Shown: positions 45,001 through 52,674 of the stretch, piece by piece
Layout of the letters: each line of letters begins with the position of its first letter
Position numbering within the stretch: the stretch's first letter is position 1
Assembly (NCBI RefSeq): GCF_030143245.1
Contig: NZ_JARJNS010000002.1
Span: forward strand, 1 to 64,000
Direction: 5' to 3'
Source of the DNA: Rhabdaerophilum sp. SD176
GTDB lineage: Bacteria; Pseudomonadota; Alphaproteobacteria; Rhizobiales; Beijerinckiaceae
DNA: 64,000 bases
Notes under the pieces: model-generated
Databases searched by the model: none
What the model was told of the DNA's origin: nothing
Seen by the model: the letters and a program-made list of their open reading frames with translations, nothing else
Made by a program: the position numbers and the translations under genes

Positions 45001-45207
45001 CTCGATCGGCGCGGCAACGGTGGAGGCGATGATCTCCGCCGAAGCGCCGGGATAGGATGCCGTGATATTGACCGTCGGCGGGGCGATTTCCGGGTATTCG
45101 GAGATCGGCAGTGCCCGCTGCGTGATCAGGCCGGCAATCGTGACGAGGATCGACAGCACGCTCGCGAAAATCGGGCGGTCGATGAAGAAATGCGAGAACC
45201 GGAACAT
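42034..45207 (-). CDS. RND efflux pump, inner-membrane transporter (AcrB/BepE family)
   Basis: A 1057-residue hydrophobic/amphiphilic exporter of the HAE1 family, full length. It starts with the AcrB-type FFIDRPIFASVLSILVTIAG, has the proton-relay Asp pair in LVLAIGIVVDDAIVVVENVER, two large periplasmic loops and twelve predicted helices. It exports drugs or other amphiphiles from the periplasm and membrane in a tripartite pump. The adaptor gene lies 62 bases upstream on the same strand. No outer-membrane channel or local regulator is adjacent. Substrates are unknown. Confidence 0.92.
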   Translation of the reverse strand: MFRFSHFFIDRPIFASVLSILVTIAGLITQRALPISEYPEIAPPTVNITASYPGASAEIIASTVAAPIEQEVNGVDNMLYISSQSTGDGRVSINVVFKPGTNIDQAQVLVQNRVSGAEARLPDEVRRQGVQVRKSSPDMMMVIHMTSPDGSRDQQYISNYTTLYVKDVLGRVDGVGSISVFGARDYSMRVWLDPARVAARNLTASEVVAALRAANLQVAAGSINQPPASSDGAFQLSVQTLGRLTDVEEFANIIIRSDSNGVVRVRDVARTELGSQDYSINAYLNNKNAVAIGVFQRPGSNALTTSEALSREMNRMAENFPTGLSYSVVYNPTEFIQESVNEVVKTLIEATLLVIVVVVLFLQSWRAAIIPILAIPVSLVGTFLIMAMAGISFNTLSLFGLVLAIGIVVDDAIVVVENVERYLREGHSPSEAAHKTMDEVGGALIAISLVLCAVFIPTAFIEGLQGSFYRQFAITIAASTAISAFVSLTLSPALAAVLLKPHDPHHSAGGRLGAPIRAFFGAFNRGFDWLSNRYGMLTSRMIRLSMMVLVVYGGLIGLTAHQIRVVPTGLIPQLDRGYLIVAFQLPPGSTLERSDAVIRRASDILLSRPGVKNAVAFVGLDGATFTNAPNGGVVFVTLSDFKDREALKLTGKDILNDLRRQMFTIPEAFPLVIEPPAVPGIGTGGGLKGYVQDRGGRGLRALEGSAWIIAGSASQTPGLTQAYTLFSTRTPQIYADIDRTKSEMLGVPIGRVFDTLSIYMGSAFVNDFNVLGRTYRVTAQADNPYRLDLRDVANLKTRNVDGEMVPIGSVATFSNITGAYRVPRYNLYPAAEVQVSLAPGYSSGQGIAAIEKIARERLPSGFGFEWTEIALQEKLAGNTTIIAFGLAVIFVYLLLAALYESWLLPLAVLLIVPMCILAAMIGVRIAGLDRNILVDIGLVVLVGLAAKNAILIVEFAKQAEDEGRSRIEGAIEAARTRLRPILMTSLAFILGVLPLVIAQGAGAEMRQSLGIAVFSGMLGVTFFGLIFTPVFYVVCSWLMSFSRKKKPADGAEPAEAA

Positions 45208-45269
45208 GGCGTCGCCTCGGGACGGGGATCAGGGACAGGCCGCGCAGCCCGGGGGCCGCGCGAAGGGTT

Positions 45270-46424
45270 TCAGGGGCGCGCCGGCGGTTTGATCTCGCCC
45301 GGCTGCGGCGTCACCGGGACGCCGGGCCGGACCATCGGATTGGCAAGGCCGTTGATGATCACACGGTCATTGGCCGCCAGGCCGCTCCGGATGACGCGAA
45401 GTCCGTCGACAATCGGGCCCGGCACGACCGGCTTCGGCACGACCTTGTTTTCCGGGCCGATGATGAAGACCAGCTTGCTCGTCTGGTCGGAGACGATCGC
45501 GGCATCGGGAATCATCAGCGCGTCGAGCTCGCCGGCATAAAGCTGCAGCCGCCCGAAGGTGCCGGCGGTCAGGAACTGGTCCTGGTTGGCGAAGATCGCG
45601 CGGCCGCGGATCGTGCCCGAACGGGCATTGAGCTGGTTGTCGACGAATTCCATCCGGCCTTCGCGCTTCCAGTCGGCCTCGTCGGCCAACCGCACCCGGA
45701 CCGGCAGCGGCTTTTCCCGGCCCGAGGGCCGGTCGCCCGATTGCAGCAGGCGGGAATAGCGCAGGTAATCCGCTTCCGAGGCCTCGAAGATGAAGTTGAT
45801 CGGATCGACGCTGATGATGTTGGTCAGCAAGGTGGCGCCACCCTGCGCGCCGGTGATGAGGTTGCCGGCATCGACGCGCTTGTCCGAGATCCGGCCGCCG
45901 ATCGGTGCGCGCACCTCGGTCCATTCGAGGTTCAGCTCGGCCTGTTTGAGATTGGCCTCCGCTGCCTGCTGCGAGGCCCGGGCGCTGGCCAGATTGGCCT
46001 TGCGCTGGTCGAGATCGCGTGCCGTGATCGTCTGGTTCCGCGTCAGCCCTTCGGCGCGCTCGACCTCGTTCTCCGCCAGCGCGACCTGTGCCTTGGCCCG
46101 TTCAACATCCGCGCGGGCCGCATCGACACTGAGCTGGAAGGGGCGCTGGTCGATCGAGAAGAGCAGGTCGCCCTTGTTGACCACCTGCCCGTCCCGGAAG
46201 TGAACCTTTTCGATGAAGCCGGAGACGCGGGCACGCACCTCGACCTGCTCGCGCGCCTCGAAACGCCCGGTATATTCATCCCAGAGCGTGATTTTCTTCG
46301 CCAGCGGGGCCGAGACCTGCACCGGTGGTGCCGGCGGGGCTCCCTGCGCAAGGGCGTGGGAGGTGGCGGCGGCCAGGACGAAGGCGAAAGCCGATCGCTG
46401 GCATGTAGTCAGAACACGGCGCAT
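45270..46424 (-). CDS. RND efflux periplasmic adaptor (AcrA family)
   Basis: A 384-residue membrane-fusion protein. A signal peptide (FAFVLAAATSHALAQG) is followed by the lipoyl-like half-motif VRARVSGFIEKVHFRDGQVVNKGDLLF, a long coiled-coil hairpin (VERAKAQVALAENEVERAEG, ANLASARASQQAAEANLKQAEL), then LEWTEVRAPIGGRISDKRVDAG. There is no lipobox, unlike AcrA itself. It joins the RND pump to an outer-membrane channel. It heads the two-gene operon, with a 179-base gap to the divergent Fur-family gene. Confidence 0.9.
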   Translation of the reverse strand: MRRVLTTCQRSAFAFVLAAATSHALAQGAPPAPPVQVSAPLAKKITLWDEYTGRFEAREQVEVRARVSGFIEKVHFRDGQVVNKGDLLFSIDQRPFQLSVDAARADVERAKAQVALAENEVERAEGLTRNQTITARDLDQRKANLASARASQQAAEANLKQAELNLEWTEVRAPIGGRISDKRVDAGNLITGAQGGATLLTNIISVDPINFIFEASEADYLRYSRLLQSGDRPSGREKPLPVRVRLADEADWKREGRMEFVDNQLNARSGTIRGRAIFANQDQFLTAGTFGRLQLYAGELDALMIPDAAIVSDQTSKLVFIIGPENKVVPKPVVPGPIVDGLRVIRSGLAANDRVIINGLANPMVRPGVPVTPQPGEIKPPARP

Positions 46425-46603
46425 TGCCGACTCCGTCGAAAGTTGAATGCGGAACTAGGTACATCGCTGGAAAAGAAAAACCAGTCACTTTCCGTGAGTA
46501 CCGCCGCCATGCTGCCAGAAAGATGACAGGAGCCGTTGCGCGTCCTTGGTCAACCCGGCAGGTGCTTCTTGCTCCTGCCTTGCAACAAGGCTAGTTTTCG
46601 CAG

Positions 46604-47038
46604 ATGGACGACGTCAAGACCCGCTTCGATCGCTACCAGGCCGATTTGCGCCGGGCCGGCATCCGCATGACCAACCAGCGGCGGATCATCCTCCAGGTGC
46701 TGGCCGAGGCGGTTGATCATCCGGATGCGAACGAGCTGCATCGACGCGCCTTCGCGCATGACCCGACGCTGTCGCTGTCCACGGTCTACCGGACCCTGCG
46801 CCTGCTGGAGGAGCGGGGCGCGATCCAGCGGCATGCTTTCGATGACGGGCGGGCGCGGTTCGAGAATGCGGATGTCGCCCATCACGACCATCTGATCGAT
46901 ATCGAGACCGGGCAGGTCATCGAGTTCCATTCCGAACGGATCGAGAAGTTGCAATCCGAGCTGGCGCGCGAGCTTGGCTACGAGATTGTCCGGCACCGGC
47001 TCGAACTCTACGGCCGGAAGCTGCCCGGCCGGTCCTGA
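46604..47038 (+). CDS. Fur family metal-responsive regulator (Fur/Mur-like)
   Basis: A 144-residue winged-helix repressor. The DNA-binding part has the family pattern [15 protein letters not shown] and [15 protein letters not shown]. The metal site shows [18 protein letters not shown], lacking the CxxC structural zinc site, as in the manganese-responsive Mur proteins of alphaproteobacteria. It represses metal uptake genes when its ion is bound. Whether it reports Mn or Fe here cannot be read from the sequence. The ATG is at 46604. It is divergent from the efflux operon. Confidence 0.85.
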   Translation: MDDVKTRFDRYQADLRRAGIRMTNQRRIILQVLAEAVDHPDANELHRRAFAHDPTLSLSTVYRTLRLLEERGAIQRHAFDDGRARFENADVAHHDHLIDIETGQVIEFHSERIEKLQSELARELGYEIVRHRLELYGRKLPGRS

Positions 47039-47076
47039 GGGGGCTGCCCGGCCCGGGAATCCTGCAGGCAGGGATT

Positions 47077-50046
47077 TCAGCGGATACCGCGGAGATAGCG
47101 CTGGCCTGGCGGCGGCCGGAGCCGTGCCTGCGCGAAGGCGATGGTCTGATCTGCCGGCATCGGCTTGCCATAGAGGAAGCCCTGTGCCTCGTGGCAGCCC
47201 ATCTGCCGCAGCAGCGAAAGCTGTTCTGCCGTCTCCACCCCTTCAGCTGTGATCTCGATACCGATCCGGTTGCCGAGATCGGTGATGGCCCGGATGATCG
47301 CCTCGTTCCGGCGGTCTGAAATCCCCTTCACGAAAGAGCGGTCGATCTTGATCCGGTCGAACCGGTGACGGTTGAGGTAGGACAGCGACGACCAACCCGT
47401 CCCGAAATCGTCAAGCGCCACGCGGACCCCGAGCATCTGCAGTTTCTGGAGCACGGCCAGGGTGGTCGGGCTGTCATCGAGGAGCGCTGACTCCGTGACC
47501 TCGATCTCGATGCGCTCGGGTGCAAGCCCGGTCCGGCTCATCGCGGACATCAGCGTGCCCATGAAATCCGGGTGCCGCAGTTGCATCACCGAAGCGTTGA
47601 TCGCGACACGCAGGGGTTCCGGCCATGTCGCGGCGGTCTGCATCGCCTTGCGCATCACGAATTCGCCGATCGGCACGATCAGGCCGTTCTCCTCGGCAAT
47701 CGGGATGAAGCTGGCGGGCGAAATCATCGTCCCGTCTGGCTGCCGCCAGCGGACCAGTGCCTCGAATCCGCTCTGCCCCTGCCGGGTCAGGTCGAGGATC
47801 GGCTGGAAATACACCTCGAAATGGTCGTTCAGGATCGCCTCGCGCAGGCCCAGCTCGATCTGCTGGCGTTCCTCGATCTGGTCTTCCAGGGCCTGGCTGT
47901 ACCGGCGGAAGGCATTCCGGCCGTCGCGCTTTGCCTGGTACATGGCCAGGTCGGCGCGGCGCTTGACCTGGTCGATCTCCGTATCTTCCGGCAGGCCGCC
48001 GGCAATGCCGATGCTGGCGCCGACACTGGCGCGATGCCCGCCCGAGAGATGCACGACCTGGTTGATCGCGCCGATGATCTGGATGGCCAGCTGGTCCAGC
48101 TGGGCGATGGCCTCCGGCTCGGTGCAGAGAATGGCGAATTCATCGCCGCCCATCCGGGCAACGAGGCCACGCCGACCTGTCGTGGCCTCGATCCGGCGCC
48201 CGACCTGCGCCAGCAGCTCGTCGCCGGCGGCATGACCGAAACTGTCATTGACGGACTTGAACCGGTCGAGATCGATATAGACCAGAACGGGGTAGATGCC
48301 GCTCGACTCGGCGGCCCGCATCGCGCGGTCAAGATGACCCCGGAGGCTCTCGCGGTTGGCGAGCCCGGTCAGCTGGTCGATTTCTGCCAGTTCCCGAAGC
48401 CGTGCCTGCGAGGCAATGCTCTCCGTGATATCGGCCACCATGCCCTCGATATAGAGCGGGCTCCCGTCTTCGGCCGTGACGATCCAGGCCGTTTCCGAGA
48501 CCCACATCTGCCGATTTTCGCGCGGGGCGACGACTTCGCTCTGGAAATCGCGGACAAGGCCATGGTCGCGCAGGAGGCCAAGTTTTTCCTCCTGGCGCAG
48601 AGGGTCCCGGTACCAGCGCCTGAGGCCCGCATCGAGCAGGGCTTTCTCTGTCTCGAACCCCGCCATGGCGACCAGAGCCGGATTGGCGTGGATGAGCCGG
48701 TAATCCAGTGTCATACGGTAGATGCCGATGATGCTGTGCTCAAAAAGATCACGATACTCGGTTTCCGCCTGCTTCCGGCGCGTGACGTCGCGGATATTGC
48801 AGACGATGCGCGGTTCGTCGCCGGCTTCCTTGGCCAGGGCGAGCGTTCCCTCGACCCAGATCCAAGAGCCACTCTTGCGCCGGAAGCGATGAACCACCGT
48901 TGTCTTCGGGTTGGTGGCGGAGAGGCTCGCCATGGCATTCGCGACAGCGTCAAGGTCGTCCGGATGGACCCATTCATTCACGGGTGTGAGGAGCGCTTCC
49001 TCGGCGGTGTATCCGGCGAGGGTCTCGATGGCCGGCGAGCAGTAGAGCCGTTTTCCGGCGCGCTCGCGAAGGATGATGACATCGCCGCTATGGGTGGCCA
49101 GCAGCTTGTACTGCGATTCCTTCTCGCGGATCTGCCGCTCGATCTCCAGCTGGGGTGTAATGTCCTCGTTGATCGCCACCCAGCCCCCATCGGGGGTGGG
49201 GTTGACGAAGATCCGGATGGTCCGCCCGTCCCGCAGGCGGATCAGGTGAGGGCGATCTCCGGCCTTCATCGCCTCCCGACGCCAATCCAGATAGTCCTCG
49301 CGGGACATCATCGGATCGGTCCCGCGCTCGAGGCGCCTGGCGAAGATGGTGCTCAGCGGGGTTCCGGGGAGGATGTCATCGGACTCGAGGCCATAGAGTT
49401 CCGCATATTGCCGGTTCGCGACAGCAAGCCGTTCGTCAGGCCCGTAGAGGCAGAGCCCGTGGGCGATATTGGCGATCGTGTGCTCAAACCGCTGGTTGTT
49501 GAGGTCAAGGTCGCGCCGCAGGGCTTCCAGCTGGTCGATCTGGAACCGCAAAGTCACTTCGTCCGAGGCGATCCGCGCGAAATCCTCAAGATGCCGGAGC
49601 TGCATTTCGGTCCACTCGCGCGGCTCGCGATCGATTGCGCAGAAGGCGCCGAAGACCGTGCCATCGGCGAGGCGCAGCGGCACGCCAAGATAGGCCACCA
49701 CACCCAGCGCCTCGTGCGCCGGGTGGCCGCGCATGGTCTCGTCAACCCGGAGATCGCTGATCGCCAGATGACAACCGGACTGCGTGACATGCTGGCACAG
49801 CGAATGCGACAGCGGGGTGGACCGCGCCGTGGCCCAGGGTTCTTCGAGGCCGAACTGGCTCTTGAAGACCTGCCGCGTCTCCTCGACGATCGTGAAGAGG
49901 CTGACCGGCACGCTCAATGTGGCGGCGGTCAGCCGTGTCAGGCGATCGAAGGTTTCTTCCGGATCCAGCGTGAACCCCGAGCCCGGCATTGGTTCCTTCG
50001 GCCCGTCTCGCCTCGATCCCGCAAAGGGTTTGGTGCCTGCATCCAT
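47077..50046 (-). CDS. GAF-PAS-PAS-PAS-GGDEF-EAL cyclic-di-GMP signalling protein
   Basis: A 989-residue cytoplasmic protein with no membrane helix. Residues about 30-170 form a GAF domain, about 185-560 hold three PAS domains (the second with PAC motif FRRKSGSWIWVEG), about 565-725 a GGDEF domain with intact RMGGDEFAIL, and about 735-980 an EAL domain with FEALVRW, DDFGTGWSS and AEGVETAEQ. Both the synthase and phosphodiesterase motifs are complete, so either or both activities may be regulated by the sensor domains. It lacks an RXXD I-site that I can clearly identify. The ATG is at 50046. It converges with the Fur-family gene. Confidence 0.92.
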   Translation of the reverse strand: MDAGTKPFAGSRRDGPKEPMPGSGFTLDPEETFDRLTRLTAATLSVPVSLFTIVEETRQVFKSQFGLEEPWATARSTPLSHSLCQHVTQSGCHLAISDLRVDETMRGHPAHEALGVVAYLGVPLRLADGTVFGAFCAIDREPREWTEMQLRHLEDFARIASDEVTLRFQIDQLEALRRDLDLNNQRFEHTIANIAHGLCLYGPDERLAVANRQYAELYGLESDDILPGTPLSTIFARRLERGTDPMMSREDYLDWRREAMKAGDRPHLIRLRDGRTIRIFVNPTPDGGWVAINEDITPQLEIERQIREKESQYKLLATHSGDVIILRERAGKRLYCSPAIETLAGYTAEEALLTPVNEWVHPDDLDAVANAMASLSATNPKTTVVHRFRRKSGSWIWVEGTLALAKEAGDEPRIVCNIRDVTRRKQAETEYRDLFEHSIIGIYRMTLDYRLIHANPALVAMAGFETEKALLDAGLRRWYRDPLRQEEKLGLLRDHGLVRDFQSEVVAPRENRQMWVSETAWIVTAEDGSPLYIEGMVADITESIASQARLRELAEIDQLTGLANRESLRGHLDRAMRAAESSGIYPVLVYIDLDRFKSVNDSFGHAAGDELLAQVGRRIEATTGRRGLVARMGGDEFAILCTEPEAIAQLDQLAIQIIGAINQVVHLSGGHRASVGASIGIAGGLPEDTEIDQVKRRADLAMYQAKRDGRNAFRRYSQALEDQIEERQQIELGLREAILNDHFEVYFQPILDLTRQGQSGFEALVRWRQPDGTMISPASFIPIAEENGLIVPIGEFVMRKAMQTAATWPEPLRVAINASVMQLRHPDFMGTLMSAMSRTGLAPERIEIEVTESALLDDSPTTLAVLQKLQMLGVRVALDDFGTGWSSLSYLNRHRFDRIKIDRSFVKGISDRRNEAIIRAITDLGNRIGIEITAEGVETAEQLSLLRQMGCHEAQGFLYGKPMPADQTIAFAQARLRPPPGQRYLRGIR

Positions 50047-50246
50047 CGAAGAACTCGTCTTTGTTCCTGCCAGAATGGATGCAGACCAGCGAATACACGC
50101 TTAACGTGCCGGTTCCGGCAGTGTTCCGACGGGCTTTCCCGTGATCACAGTCAACAACGACTAAAGGGGGAAGGGTGCATTGGATCTGTCGATCCTGACT
50201 GCGCAGGGGTATCCGTGAGAGCGTTCCGCGACCGTCTCGGTCGGCC

Positions 50247-50323
<77 letters not shown>

Positions 50324-50337
50324 TGACCGGAAGCGGC

Positions 50338-50366
50338 TGAATGACCGATGCTCGGGATGAAGTCAA
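50338..50366 (-). promoter_or_regulatory. candidate promoter of tRNA-Ala
   Basis: On the minus strand TTGACT (plus positions 50361-50366) is followed after 17 bases by CATTCA (50338-50343), 14 bases before the tRNA. The -35 is good and the -10 is moderate; position and spacing fit a tRNA promoter. Confidence 0.5.
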
Positions 50367-50477
50367 CTGCTTTTCCAGTGCATTCCGGAGTGGCAAGGCC
50401 CCCCTGCGCGAAGCCTGTCTTGCAGGGCGAAGCGGGCCTCCTGTAAGAGAGGGGCAACTGATGCGAACGGAGTGCCC

Positions 50478-50762
50478 ATGAACCCGCTTCTCTGGCTGTT
50501 CAACACGATTATCGAGATCTATTCCTTTCTCCTGCTGGCCTATGTGATCCTGACGCTCCTGATCAATTTCAACATCGTCAATTCCCGCCAGCCTATCGTC
50601 TCCGCCATCGGGGAATTCCTGTACCGGATCACCGAGCCGCTGCTCGCGCCGATCCGCCGGCGTCTGCCCAATCTCGGCCCGATCGACATCTCGCCGGTCA
50701 TTCTCCTGCTGGCCCTGCAATTCGTCCAGGTCACCGTCAACTATTACGCACGGAGCCTCTGA
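50478..50762 (+). CDS. yggT: YggT family membrane protein
   Basis: A 94-residue protein with two membrane helices (about residues 5-30 and 70-90) and the YggT signature FLYRITEPLLAPIRRRLPNLGPIDISPVILLL between them. YggT proteins are poorly characterised; family members have been linked to division or osmotic stress in other bacteria. The ATG at 50478 is preferred over a GTG at 50472; GGAG at 50469-50472 serves as ribosome site. It leads into the P460-like and DUF167 genes on the same strand. Confidence 0.85.
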   Translation: MNPLLWLFNTIIEIYSFLLLAYVILTLLINFNIVNSRQPIVSAIGEFLYRITEPLLAPIRRRLPNLGPIDISPVILLLALQFVQVTVNYYARSL

Positions 50763-50819
50763 GGCCTCTTGACGCCTGAGACGGGCCCGCCGCATCCTGC
50801 CTGAAAAGGGGAGGTGTGC

Positions 50820-51368
50820 ATGGTTCGTCGTTTCATTCTGGTCGGCCTGTTCGGGGCGCTCGCAGTCGGCCTTGTCCACGGGCAGAACTTCCCACTGGAT
50901 GCCACGCCGACCCGCATCGCCTTCCCGAAGGACTTTGCGACGACCTTTCAGCGTTATGACATGGTCGACAAGCCTGATCGGAAGATTGTGCGCTTCTTCT
51001 ATGTCAACAAGGATGCCTTGGCCAAGGTGAAGCCGGGCCAGCCTTTCCCCGAGGGAACCGTGCTGGTCATGGCGGATCACGATGTCGCGCTCGAGGCTGG
51101 TGGCAATCCGATCCGGAATCCGCAGGGCCGGCTGGTTCCGACAGGGCGTGTCAAGGCTGTTGGTGTCATGGAGAAGCAGAAGGGCTGGGGCGAGACCAAT
51201 CTTTTCCCGCCCGAAAAGGACAATGGCGACTGGGAATATGCGTCGTTCAAGCCCGACGGCACGCTGAACATGATCAAGCTTGACAATTGCTATGCCTGTC
51301 ACCTGCCGCAGAAGGGCCTGGATTTCACGTTTACCGGGGAGAAGATCTACGCTGCCGCTCCGAAGTGA
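50820..51368 (+). CDS. cytochrome P460-like exported haem protein
   Basis: A 182-residue protein with a signal peptide (RRFILVGLFGALAVGLVHG, residues 2-20) and a C-terminal haem c motif CYACH at about residue 162. The overall pattern (FPKDFATTFQRYDMVDKPDRKIVRFFYVN; GWGETNLFPPEKDNGDWEYASF) matches the cytochrome P460 family, whose known members oxidise hydroxylamine or bind NO; the many uncharacterised members may do other things. It should be periplasmic. The ATG at 50820 is favoured by GGGGAGG upstream. Its stop overlaps the next gene's GTG start. Confidence 0.75.
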   Translation: MVRRFILVGLFGALAVGLVHGQNFPLDATPTRIAFPKDFATTFQRYDMVDKPDRKIVRFFYVNKDALAKVKPGQPFPEGTVLVMADHDVALEAGGNPIRNPQGRLVPTGRVKAVGVMEKQKGWGETNLFPPEKDNGDWEYASFKPDGTLNMIKLDNCYACHLPQKGLDFTFTGEKIYAAAPK

Positions 51369-51706
51369 ACGAGGCGACAGGCGCTCCGTTCCGGATCGTC
51401 CCCGGCGGAATCGAACTGACACTCCGGGCGACTCCTCGCGGCGGGCGCGACGCGCTTGAAGGCGTGGGGGTGGATGCTGCGGGACGATGTTTCTGGCAGG
51501 TGCGGGTGCGCGTCGCGCCGGAAGAGGGTGCGGCAAACCGCGCGGTGATTGCGCTGGTGGCCGGGCTGCTCGACATTCCGGCGCGGGATATCCGCCTCGT
51601 TGCTGGCGAGACCGCCCGGATCAAGCGCCTGAAGATCGACGGAAATAGCGCCGAACTGGCCGCACGGGCCCGGGCTGCAACGGATTCCTTAACCAGACCC
51701 GGCTAG
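51365..51706 (+). CDS. DUF167 (YggU) family protein
   Basis: A 113-residue protein. It has the DUF167 pattern: ELTLRATPRGGRDALEGV, VRVRVAPEEGAANRAVIALVAGLLDIPARDIRLVAGETARIKRLKI. Function is unknown across the family. The GTG start at 51365 overlaps the P460 stop as GTGA; the frame extends upstream but only as P460 shadow. yggT and DUF167 genes are often neighbours in proteobacteria, which fits this arrangement, with the P460 gene inserted between. Confidence 0.82.
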   Translation: MNEATGAPFRIVPGGIELTLRATPRGGRDALEGVGVDAAGRCFWQVRVRVAPEEGAANRAVIALVAGLLDIPARDIRLVAGETARIKRLKIDGNSAELAARARAATDSLTRPG

Positions 51707-51863
51707 ATCGACAGCCTGCGACGACATTGCCTCTGATCTTCCCGGCTGGTCCGGCCTAGGTTGAACCTGTCCTTCGTTGCATTGCGAAGTGCTTCAAACT
51801 CGGTTAGGGGGACTGGCGGTCCTTTGATTGGATCTGTTCCAAAGTCTTGACAAGGTGACATCC

Positions 51864-52256
51864 ATGGCCCGAACCGGCCCGGCGGAGCGCCCGCTTTCTC
51901 CGCATCTGCAAATCTACAAGCCCTCGATCACGATGGTGATGTCGATCCTCCATCGCATCACCGGCGCGGCGCTGTTCTTCGGGACGCTGCTCCTGGTGAT
52001 TGCCCTTGTCGCGCTGGCTTCGGGCAGTTCGGCCTACGGGACGGTGCAGGCCATCTACGGGTCGATCCCCGGGAAGCTGGTGCTTTTCGGGTATTGCTGG
52101 GCCCTGTTCCACCACATGTGCGGGGGCATCCGGCATTTCGTCTGGGATACCGGTGCCGGCCTCGAGCGTGGAACGCGCATGAAGCTTGCCTGGGGCACGT
52201 TGTTCGCTTCGCTGGGCCTCACCGTCCTGGCCTTTGCCGCCTATCTCGCAGGGTAA
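51864..52256 (+). CDS. sdhC: succinate dehydrogenase cytochrome b556 subunit SdhC
   Basis: A 130-residue membrane subunit with three helices. It shows RPLSPHLQIYKPSITMVMSILHRITG, the conserved quinone/haem region with the S..HR.TG motif, and the haem-ligand region LFHHMCGGIRHFVWD. With SdhD it anchors SdhAB and carries haem b and the ubiquinone site. The ATG at 51864 has AAGGTGA upstream. It is first of sdhC-sdhD-sdhA-sdhB; the 157-base gap before it should hold the promoter. Confidence 0.93.
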   Translation: MARTGPAERPLSPHLQIYKPSITMVMSILHRITGAALFFGTLLLVIALVALASGSSAYGTVQAIYGSIPGKLVLFGYCWALFHHMCGGIRHFVWDTGAGLERGTRMKLAWGTLFASLGLTVLAFAAYLAG

Positions 52257-52260
52257 GCCG

Positions 52261-52659
52261 ATGAGCCAAGAATCCTCCACCTCGCTCCGCACGCCGCTCG
52301 GCCGGGTTCGTGGCCTTGGCGCTGCCAAGTCTGGCACCGACCATTTCTGGAAGTCACGCGTGACGGCGGTTGCCAATGTGCCGCTGACCATCTCCTTCGT
52401 GGTCATCATGCTGATGCTCTCGAAGCGGGATTATGCCGGCGCGGTGAAGCTGGTCGGCCAGCCGCTCGTGGCCATCCTGCTGCTGCTGTTCATCGGCTCG
52501 GCCACCTATCACATGCGCCTCGGCATGCAGGTCATCATCGAGGACTACGTCCATAGCGAGGGCAGGAAGATTGCCCTGCTCATGCTCAACACCTTCTTCG
52601 CGATCGCGGTCGGCCTCGCCTCGGCCTATGCGATTCTCAAGATTGGCTTTGCCGGCTGA
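52261..52659 (+). CDS. sdhD: succinate dehydrogenase membrane anchor SdhD
   Basis: A 132-residue membrane anchor with three helices. It has GTDHFWKSRVTAVANVPLTI and the haem/quinone segment YHMRLGMQVIIEDYVHSE, with the histidine and Asp-Tyr typical of alphaproteobacterial SdhD. It starts with an ATG four bases after the sdhC stop, so translation is closely linked. It completes the inner-membrane part of complex II. Confidence 0.92.
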   Translation: MSQESSTSLRTPLGRVRGLGAAKSGTDHFWKSRVTAVANVPLTISFVVIMLMLSKRDYAGAVKLVGQPLVAILLLLFIGSATYHMRLGMQVIIEDYVHSEGRKIALLMLNTFFAIAVGLASAYAILKIGFAG

Positions 52660-52674
52660 CGGCAGGAGATACGC

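Noticed and set aside
51846-51852. TTGACA hexamer before sdhC
   Set aside because: It is only about 12 bases from the ATG, too close to be a -35 element; the AAGGTGA that follows is the ribosome site.
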